Source: Calycina herbarum
Lineage: Eukaryota; Ascomycota; Leotiomycetes; Helotiales; Pezizellaceae
Assembly: GCA_001414485.1 (NCBI GenBank)
Contig: LLEY01000031.1
Coordinates: 248,001-312,000, forward strand
Direction of reading: 5' to 3'
Length of the DNA stretch: 64,000 nucleotides
Under the pieces are notes generated by a model. It had not been told where the DNA came from. It did not search any database and worked only from the letters and a program-made list of their open reading frames with translations. A program made the position numbers and the translations under genes. The first letter of the stretch is position 1. Each line of letters starts with the position of its first letter. This document shows positions 56,223 through 64,000 of the stretch, in pieces.

Positions 56223-56941
56223 TCAGTCAGTTTGAAGATGCAAATAAGCGTTGTTATAACGAGGGACTGGGGTGATGTGCTCGATTATATGTTGCCGGGA
56301 TGCTATTGTTGCCATCGGATCGTGGCCGCAATCAACCACTGGTCGGCAATACAATGTTGCCATAGGTCCATGACTTATAGCGACTTCAACTGAAATGTCA
56401 AGTAAAGACGCTTCTGCTTTGTTTGGGATAATTTTAATTTTAGCGATTTCGAAGGCTCCATTGGTTATGGCATTCGATTGGGCCCAAGCAGACGCTTTCG
56501 CCTTGCCATAAGGTGTATAACATGATGCATCCTGTCGAGTATATTCTATCTCACCATTCGATTCTGACTGTAAAATTTGTCTGTCAAAAACCGCATGGAT
56601 CAGAATTGACATGAGACATTTATCAACCTTGATTTCCAAAAACTTACCGTCGCTCACATGCAGCTTTTGCACCTGGTTTAGTATATTTCGGACTTGTGTG
56701 ATGATACACTCCATGGTACGGTCAAGCTTCATGTGCTTGCTGTCCAGTAACCACTGGAGGTCGATAAAATTTCCTGGACTCTTTTTTGAATCCACCACAG
56801 TTCCTATATTACCCAATTCGTTCATTAGTCGTCTGGTGACAGAACTTGAAGTATTGGTGGGTTCCGCTGCACAGATTTGGGGCTCTTGGGTTGCTGGTAA
56901 AGGTCGTTTCTCGTTACTGTTGTACGAATAGGTTGACATAC
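56223..56941 (-). CDS. Unknown protein, possibly the 3' exon of the Clr5-like gene
   Basis: An open frame from an ATG at 56941 reads STYSYNSNEKRPLP, then SSSVTRRLMNELGNIGTVVDSK, a helical middle (LDRTMECIITQVRNILNQVQKL) and a Cys/His-containing tail (VVDCGHDPMATIASRQHII) to a stop at 56223. I recognise no family. It is 178 bp downstream of, and on the same strand as, the Clr5-like gene; an intron from about 56995 to 56947 or nearby could join them, but no splice pair was convincing. Confidence 0.45.
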
Positions 56942-57118
56942 TGACACCTAACGGCAATGCTAAAGAGTTCTTAAAAAATGTGCCAAGTGATGACTGGGGA
57001 AGTACTCACTTGGGGGATGACTCTCAGAAAATTTTGATTGATCAACAAAATGCTGCTTCTCCCATCAACGAAGAGTCTCAGGTGTTATAGCTTTGGCGTA
57101 GGACCTGATTCTGCATTT

Positions 57119-57906
57119 TCATGGACGAAAGCTTTTTCGATATGCAAATCGTCTCAGAATCGCTTCTCGAACCTTCCGATTCGCATTTCTTGGAAGCTTC
57201 TTCTTTCGAAAGTGATATTTGAGTTGTTTTTCACTATGCTTGCCGTTAGCTGGCTCCATGGCGGATTTTCCCCGTGAGAAATGGGGAGCAACTTACGTTC
57301 GTTTGATGTTGAACTTACTGTTGACCTTTTGCACAATTTCCTTGACGGTGACCTTATTACGCCGCAAAGTCCCAATGTAACCGTCAATAAGTGAGCATGC
57401 AGGTTCTTTCATAGTCAGGGTTTTGGGACGACGTTTTCGAGTTCGTGGAATAGTCGATTTCAATTCCACCTGAGCTGGAAACTTTGTTTCGAAATTTTGT
57501 ACACCAGATGGCGGCAGGGTGGAAGGTTTGATGTCATCTGGATCATAACTTGTGCTCATTTCCATTTCAAAAGGAAAAAATGATGGTGTTTGCCAACCAG
57601 CAAAGGCTGAGTTGAAACTATGATGGTTGATAGTTACGAAATCCACATGTGTAAGGATCCCAAGATCAAGGCGTCTTGCTGCTTTTCAGATATATACTTC
57701 GAGTGTAATTCGAGGACCATGTATCCTGGGGCGGTATCGTGAGAGGTCCCAGGTATCAACTCAACGTCGAAGTTATCATCGATGCAGGGAGTAAAATCTA
57801 TGATTGGTAAAACGGCATCGTATGAGTTGTCACCTATTAAACCGAAATCATTCAATAATTTCTGGCAAGTTGTCAACGAACTCTGAATTCGATGGAAATT
57901 TGACAA
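57119..57906 (-). CDS. Clr5-domain-like protein
   Basis: Three exons (57906-57698, 57617-57297, 57233-57119) join in phase to 214 codons and a TGA. Residues about 145-195 read PACSLIDGYIGTLRRNKVTV, then KEIVQKVNSKFNIKRTEKQLKY and HFRKKKLPRN. This is the pattern of the fungal Clr5 domain (I-x-x-L-x..T..E-I-x..F-x-x-x-x-x-Q-x-K-x-R-F-x-x..K-N), completed only across the third exon junction. The preceding ~130 residues are unrecognised. The start is uncertain: the frame opens after a TAG at about 57920 with a non-ATG codon, so a further upstream exon, or a start at an internal Met, is likely. The fission yeast Clr5 protein acts in heterochromatic silencing; the role here is inferred only from the domain. 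Confidence 0.55.
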
Positions 57907-58239
57907 TGGAGCAAAACTGTGCTATAAATGAGGGAAGAGTGCTTTTTTATAGATTCAGCATAGGTCGAGCCTGGTGGAGAAAAAGTACTATTTCAGGCTG
58001 GGTTCGCCCAACGACTGCCCTCTACCAATCGGAAAAAAGTACAATTTTCTAGGTTTGTTACACAGATCACTGGAACAAGGAGCAATGATTGGCTGTGTAT
58101 TCTAAATTTCCCCGTGGTACCAAACTGCACCCCTTTCAGAACCAAAAAGCAGAAAGAAACAACATAAATAATCCCTCCTTATTTAAGCGATTCCTACCGA
58201 GCCTTCGCAAGCAAGTATTCTAAACTCAACGAACAATTC

Positions 58240-60358
58240 TCAAGATAATTTCCACAAAATCAATCCCACAGTAATCCAAACTTCTTTCCTCCAACCGAAA
58301 TTTCCTCTCGCGTCACTCGTGCTCTTGAAAATCGAAACTTCACTATTTGTAGGTGTTGATGTAGAAGATACAGGTTTCCCCACATTTGATTCCGGTAAAG
58401 TTTGAACTGGAAGCTTTGGAACTTGAAGAGTAGACGGAGTGTTGTTAATAACAATCCCCGAGGCTTTTGAGTCTAGAGAGATTGTGGTTCCTAAGACTGT
58501 GACCACACCTCCAGGTGTCAAAGTTTGTGAGTCTACCACGAAAGCCGAACCTGGGTTTTGAGTATGTCTTGAAGCTCCAACAACTAGCTGCGGTCTCAAA
58601 CTCGTTGATATCGTGTCTATTGGAAATGGAGTGTTGTTGACAACTACTTTCGAAGCCTTTGGTTCAAGTGAGATAGTGGTTCCCGAGACGGTGATTACAC
58701 CTCCTGCAGTCAAAGTCTGAGAAGCTATTTCGAAGGCAGAAGCCGAGTTTGAAAATATGTCGAACCTCCAAAGACAAACTGGGGTCTTTGGGTATTCCTT
58801 AAGGTGCGAATTGGAGCCGGAGTATTGTTAATGAAAACTGATAAGCCTGATGAATCCAATGAAATGGTTGTCCCAGATACGGTGATTGCATTCCCTCTGC
58901 TTAGTGTCTGAGATCTTAGTTTATCCACTGATTCCGAGTTGTACGTGGAAGTTGAGCTCCCTATTACAAAGTAAAGTATATCTGGTGAGGAAGAGTCTTT
59001 TGAATCTGGACCTAGTGCATAAGATGGATAAACCATTCCCGGAGATGCTGTTGCGGGGGGTTTGTACGGAAACCCATTTAGGAAGAGCGTGGATCCTGTT
59101 TGATCAAGTGATACGGTGGTATCTGACTCAAACATGGAGCTTCCAGGAAGTAGTGGTTTACTCCCGATGAAGAAAATGCCTCTTGCATCCTGAGAAATTG
59201 ATAAAAGTGCAAGTCCAGATTGGGAAGCTGGCGAGTGCTCGCTTAGCGAAGGGGGAGGTTTTGGTGCGGAAGGTTGAGGCTTTTCCAGTCCAATGTTTTC
59301 AAACTTAGATGCTGGTTTTTGATCTGGCTTCGGTGGCCCTTCGGGCGGGACTTCGGCTACTGTATTCCCATGTATAGGGGGAATTGTCTGATCAGGTGTG
59401 TTGGGCTGCGAAGTTGCCTTTGGGGTTGGTAGAGGTGGAGTTGCAGCAGGCTGGATAGGTTGAATTGCGAGTGCACTACTGATTATAGCAGTGGTTGTCT
59501 CATGTACTGTAATAGGTCCCACGATCTCCTGGTATGCATGTGGTTGATCCCCTACTATAACACCGGTTTCGCATGCCAAAACTTCTGACCAGAATTTCGG
59601 TATAGGAGATGGAGGATGAGAAACAAGCCAGGACTGTAATCCGCTATCTCCAGAATACTGACTTGTAGAGACCGTTGAATAGAAACCAGACGGCAGAACA
59701 GTAAGTATCTCTTGTTGCATTCTAGAGTGTGGGTCTCCAAGAGTGTATGGCCCCCCACGGTCCACCCACCGGACTTCGTCATATCGCGCTATGGCCGTAG
59801 GAGACTATACTTGTTAGCCCCGTTCCAAAATACTGGTTGCTAATAGAAATTTACATGATAAACGACCCCGTATGCATCCGTAAAATCTGTACCAGCTAGA
59901 ATCTTAGTTCCAAAACTGTCAATTGGATGGCGATTTACAAATTTTGAGAGCTCCTCGACGGCTGTAACATTCGTATATGTAGATAAGTTTATCACAGTCG
60001 TGTTATTAAATATTGAGAACGTTGTGGTGATTGTGGCAACTGCAATATATCTGTCATGCCATGTAAATGTAGTAGCAATCCGAGGTTCTAATATGCACAC
60101 AATGGGACGATCAAACACTGGCATTGTCGCTAACACAGATAGCGCATTCGTGAAACGAAGCTGATCTGAACATGATGTTGTTTGAAGAGTAAAATTCGAA
60201 GTAGAATTCGGAAACACTATTTGAAATTAGCTTCGTCGTTTAACGAAACGGACTTGCCACTTTCATTTTACTAAAACTAACGCTTGTGCATAATTACTCA
60301 AGATGCTCAAGAGCAAGAGAGCAAAAACGTTGAAGAACAGTCGGAATGGGGAAGCCAT
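58240..60358 (-). CDS. Secreted repeat-containing surface protein, frameshifted
   Basis: The N-terminal signal peptide is MASPFRLFFNVFALLLLSILSNYAQA (ATG at 60358). The next coding part (about 60220-59855) has many N-glycosylation sites (NSTSNFT, NNTTVINLST). A GTAAAT..TATAG intron (59854-59805) leads to a long exon reading SPTAIARYDEVRWVDRGGPY on, a Pro-rich stretch, and at least three copies of a ~75-residue repeat with core ITVSGTTISLD..VFINNTP. The reading frame breaks once, in 58740-58770: a single missing A in a CAAA run would restore GGSTYFQ..NSASAFEIASQTLTAGG. The C-terminus is short and hydrophobic (VWITVGLILWKLS), perhaps a GPI signal. The exon 1 donor could not be fixed. The family is common in filamentous ascomycete surface proteomes; the function is unknown. 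Confidence 0.6.
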
Positions 60359-61241
60359 CAGTTTCTTGTATCCGTGGGAGAACTGTGGCAGATAAAAACT
60401 GGGTGTTGAAATGGGTTGTAGTCGAAACCTTCTGAGAGACGGGAGGGAGAGGCTTCCTTCAAGTAAACCGCCAAGGATTCGAAAGGCAAGGCATATTTCG
60501 GAGACTATTGAGTGAGACAAAAGTTCGCCAAGCGTCTCCTGGACATATTCTCGCTCGCCCATGAAACCCCACCCCTCATCACTGAAGTAAGAATAGATGA
60601 CGAGGTTTGCTAAGCCTGGCTAATCAGGGCTTTAATTTCGTATTTTCAGCTGCAATTTCTGTTTCCGGTTCTTTCATTGTCGAAGTATAAAGGTGTGCAG
60701 GTCTGCGCCAATTATTTATGAAGTCAGAAAAATTGGCAAAGAATCGTTTATCTGTTTTCATAGCCCCTATTGAGCCGAGCTCTTTATGTCCTAGTTAGAT
60801 TGGACTGCTGATATTGAGAGTTCCTTGAGTAATACGAAGGTCACAATTGCGCTTATTTTTCCAAGTTAAAGCAATATAACCGTTAATATAGTTAAACGAG
60901 TCGCTAGTTTATTTAGACTTAATGGGGCCAATGAGAGTATTGATTGCTTGGACGAAAGGATCGTAAGGCTGGCTCCGCCTCATCCTAACTCGCACAACAT
61001 ATATTGGTCACCGGTTTTGGCACCATCGGAAAATTTGGGTGAATAGAATGGTGGTGGATTTTCCTCCACGCAATAATCCGTAAAGAACATTTCTTGTCAA
61101 GGATAGCAGCACTTCGAGATTAAAGGCTCAAATCCACAAGACTCCTACGTCAGTTCGACAACCCTCCCCTCCCCATTTTGAACTCGACCCACAATCATTT
61201 CCCGTTCTCCAACAGTGAACCTTTCCTAGAACTATAACACC
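60359..61241. other. Shared upstream region of a divergent surface-protein pair
   Basis: About 880 bp separate the two divergent start regions. No gene is seen. The right side (61140-61200) is pyrimidine-rich, as in fungal promoters. Confidence 0.5.
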
Positions 61242-63118
61242 ATGGGTTCTTCTATTCCAGCTCCAATAACTGTTTCGACGTCGCAGGTTTGGTGATAACC
61301 CCAACTACCTACATCAAGGTAATTACTAAAGCCAGAAATAGGGACAATGATGGTGAGGGAATTTGGAGTACTTTTATTCTCAATATTGGCACTCCTCCCC
61401 AACCTTCTCGAGTTCTAATCAGTACCACAAGCAGTGAAACATGGGTGGTTGGACCGGAAGGGTGCCCTCAGGAATATGGAAGCAATTGCAAGGAAAACCG
61501 AGGACTTTTGTTCAATCCTGATAAATCTACGAGTTGGACCGCCAATAGAAATTTTAGTCTATTTCTCGAGGAAAATTTGGGCTATGAAGGTACCGTGAAT
61601 ACTTTGCTCATTTCTGCTGATCAGGGGTGTCCCAACTTGGGGTTCATTGAATTGATTCAACTGACTTGAAAAATGAAAGGCAACGGCCAATTTGGATTTG
61701 ACACGATTAATCTTGGTTATACTGAAAGTGGTGGGATATCATTGGAACAACAGACGGTAGCAGCAATCGCATCACCCGATTACTGGCTCGGCTTATTTGG
61801 TCTCGACCAAGCACCAAGTAACTTTACGAATATGAACGAACCACGTCCAAGTTTCCTCGACAACTTACACTTCAGGTATTTCCACTGATCTTATACTTAT
61901 TGAAATAATAGCCCCTTCTAATTTACTGAGTTTCGTTAAACTTGAGAACCAGAAATCTAATACCGAGTCTTTCATGGGGATATACCGCTGGTGCAAACTA
62001 CAGTGAGTTCGAATGTTTGCCGGCAGGTACCAAGGTTAACTTGAAAAGGGCAGCATAAGCCACAAGGAAGTCTAACATTAGGTGGTTACGACAACAGCAG
62101 GTTCACATCTCCTAATCTTACCTTCAAGATGTACGATGATGTTTCCCGTCGGTTTATGGTAGATCTCAAATCCATTACAAACACTATTTACGATTCTATA
62201 AGCACTTCAACCTCGACTACGAGTACTGAATTCGTGTCACAACCAATATCTCTTGCTATTGACTCCACGGTTCCCCAATTGTATCTGCCTAAGGAAATAT
62301 GTGAGCGGTTTGAAAACGCATTCGGCGTGGTATGGGCATCAAACAGTAATACCTACACCGTCAATGCAACAGCACAATCATTACTGCAAAATGCCAATCC
62401 GAACATCACGTTTATGCTCGCTGACCCTCAAGGAAGTACTTTGAACATAACTTTTCCATATTCCGCTTTCAACGCTACGGTACAAACGAACACCACTTCT
62501 CCCGGGTTTCTCCCATTTCCACTCAAGAGAGCGATGAACGATACACAATATACTCTAGGTCGTACTTTTCTGCAGGAAGCGTATGTGACCTAAGAGCATT
62601 CCCACGGATCTGGACTTTACTAACAGTTAAAACATAGATATATGATTGCGGACTATCAACGATCAACATTCACAATAGCACCATGCACATGGCCCTCAAC
62701 CCTAAAACAAGACATCAAATCCATCATCCCACCCTCAACCGCAAATCCCCCAGCTCCTGCCTCCGATCTTACTCCGAAATCTTCTAAGCGCCATCTTTTA
62801 ATACCAGCAATTCTCATTTCCATATTGTCTACACTTCTCTTCTTCTTCCTCCTCTACTACTACATCCGACACGGAAAGAGATCCAAAAAGCGCTTGACGA
62901 GTGACTCCGCAACAAACCAAATTTCCATACCCACACAATCCGAAGAATTCAGAAAAGTAGAATTAGATACCACCAACACTGGAATTCTGGAAATCGAGGG
63001 TACAGAATTCCGGGCTGAAATTGAGGGTAAGAAATTACAAGGTGTGGCACGGAATGAACTCGATAGCGAGGAGGTACATGAGATGCCACCTGAAGGAATG
63101 TTAATGGAGCTAGAGTAA
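61242..63118 (+). CDS. Membrane-anchored pepsin-fold protein lacking the first catalytic Asp
   Basis: Exons about 61289-61589, 61680-61875, 61953-62002, 62049-62580 and 62638-63118 join in phase to ~519 aa. The aspartic-protease (A1) fold is evident: WSTFILNIGTPPQPSRVLIS, then TTSSETWVVGPEGC where DTGSS..W is expected, GNGQFGFDTINLG, YWLGLFGLDQ, GANYRQHKPQGSLTLGGYDNSRF, ISLAIDSTVPQLYLP (second site, DST), FMLADPQGSTLNITFPY, and LGRTFLQEAYMIADYQRSTFTIA. The first catalytic Asp is Ser, so proteolysis is unlikely. A single membrane span (LLIPAILISILSTLLFFFLLYYYI) and a ~90-residue charged tail follow. The 5' end is unresolved: the ATG at 61242 (GSSIPAPITVSTSQ) is in another frame and would need a very short intron or a frameshift. 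Confidence 0.7.
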
Positions 63119-63743
63119 TAATAAGGATTAAGAGGACTCCAAAGTGTACGTGTTTGCTGTGTGATAATACATACCACCGATTCATGGAAAGTAGGTTCAG
63201 ACTTTTCTCGTCTTAGAAAATCAAGATCAAAAATTGCACCCCCGGGATTGAGTCGACAGCGGTTACAGATACCCTATTCCATGTGCTAATTTCAAAGTAT
63301 TACCTTTGAAAGTGTCCAATTTTCAGAGATTTTCGAAACAAGGTAGCATTTCTCTGGGTAGTCACACATTTCTTTTTTTTCCTTCATAAATTTCCACAGA
63401 ATTATATACTAAGAAATGGAGGAAAGATCTAAATCAACTCACTTGCCACTTTATAGGCTGTCGCTAGAGACCTTAATAGTATTCTGTTTTTGTTTCTTTG
63501 TTGGTTGCTTGTTCTTCTTATGCATTTTGTCAGCAGCCTCAATTTCTGACCCACTTTCGTTTTTTTTCTTTTCAGGTAGCGTAACAACATGCTAGTTATA
63601 TAGTAATATTCCTATTTTCGGAACGCCGGCAGAAATCACTTAGTACTTGTTGTAATACCCAAAAAAGAAACTCCGGTCAATTTTTAAGCGAGCTCCAAAA
63701 ATCTTCACAACCTCAACCACCCCCCTCAAGCCCTAGATAGGGT

Positions 63744-63748
63744 AAAAA
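63744..63748 (-). terminator. RNA polymerase III terminator (T5) after tRNA-Arg
   Basis: A run of five T on the minus strand lies 18 nt past the tRNA discriminator base, suited to RNA polymerase III termination. Confidence 0.6.
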
Positions 63749-63765
63749 GGAAACAACTGAATGAG

Positions 63766-63861
63766 TGACCAACGCAGGGATCGAACCTGCAATCTCTTGA
63801 TATCAATGGATCCCTGCGGGGGTCATCGTAGTCAAGCGCCTTGCCATTGGGCCAGCCGGCC
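63766..63861 (-). tRNA. tRNA-Arg(ACG) with 24-nt intron
   Basis: On the minus strand GGCCGGC pairs (with G-U) with GTTGGTC to form the acceptor stem. The D arm is GCCCAATGGCAAGGC, and the anticodon stem CTTGA/TCAAG encloses the loop C-T-ACG-A. A 24-nt intron (TGACCCCCGCAG..TTGAT) follows position 37, the canonical site. The T arm is GCAGG-TTCGATC-CCTGC and the discriminator is A. ACG reads CGU/CGC/CGA after inosine modification. All cloverleaf parts are present. Confidence 0.95.
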
Positions 63862-64000
63862 AGTTTGTGTTGTCTTTTTGTTGAAGGAATTCTGGCTATC
63901 TAGCTATCAGAATGAATTATGCAGAGGTAGAAGGTTTTTATTTGAAGTGGAGACTTAAAAGCGGGGACGTGGTGAAGAGATTTTCTAATGAGTTTTCCAA

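Noticed and set aside
57634..57660. Apparent frameshift in the Clr5-like gene
   Set aside because: A good donor (GTATAT at 57697) and acceptor (CATAG at 57618) give an 80-nt intron that restores phase.
61241..61300. ATG at 61242 as the certain start of the pepsin-fold gene
   Set aside because: It is in a different frame from the catalytic domain and only a ~32-nt intron would connect it, shorter than every other intron in the window.
61660..61672. In-frame TGA in the pepsin-fold gene
   Set aside because: It lies in a 90-nt intron (61590-61679) whose removal joins ENLGYEG to NGQFGFDT as in relatives.

Overview
This window looks like part of a chromosome from a filamentous ascomycete (Pezizomycotina). 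Genes are small with short GT..AG introns of about 50-95 nt and CTAAC/CTGAC-type branch sites. The repeats show CpA-to-TpA decay on both strands, as repeat-induced point mutation (RIP) produces, so a genome defence of that type is or was active. The gene set (Aurora kinase, Rex1-type exonuclease, SPT2, GH128 glucanase, GT69 mannosyltransferase, Clr5-like protein) would suit Leotiomycetes/Helotiales, but that placement is inference.

Layout. 1-4.15 kb: AT-rich, decayed repeats: the 3' part of a Ty3/Gypsy element (integrase tail, chromodomain, polypurine tract, 3' LTR) abutting the 3' part of a pogo/Fot-type DNA transposon. 4.15-17.7 kb: gene island with a decayed GIY-YIG-like gene, an Aurora kinase, a carboxylesterase pseudogene, a Rex1-type 3'-5' exonuclease, and a protein with a Mis18/Yippee-like zinc module and a C-terminal CxxC finger. 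17.7-31.1 kb: a large nest of repeats. A 9.2-kb Gypsy element (minus strand, 463/464-bp LTRs) holds a 1,860-bp pogo-type transposon and a 242-bp solo LTR, and appears to sit inside a second Gypsy element. 31.16-35.63 kb: a 2,175-bp DNA transposon swollen to 4.47 kb by a second 1,860-bp pogo copy and a 426-bp solo LTR.

36.3-47.4 kb: a 524-bp inverted-repeat element, a GT69 mannosyltransferase, decayed AT-rich sequence, a transcription-factor-like gene combining a homeodomain-like module with C2H2 fingers, a second 2,175-bp transposon copy 125 bp upstream of that gene, and a beta-lactamase-fold hydrolase. 47.4-51.9 kb is gene-poor. 51.9-63.1 kb: a secreted GH128 beta-1,3-glucanase, SPT2, a Clr5-like protein with an unknown ORF beside it, and a divergent pair of surface-type proteins: a repeat-containing wall-type protein with a frameshift, and a membrane-anchored pepsin-fold protein lacking its first catalytic Asp. 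A tRNA-Arg(ACG) with an intron lies at the right edge.

The genes do not form an obvious pathway or cluster. The window reads as ordinary housekeeping and secretome genes split by RIP-silenced transposon islands. I found no convincing new defence or biosynthetic system. The most informative content is the layered transposon record and a few unusual domain combinations. Exon coordinates were worked out by hand and may be off by a base.
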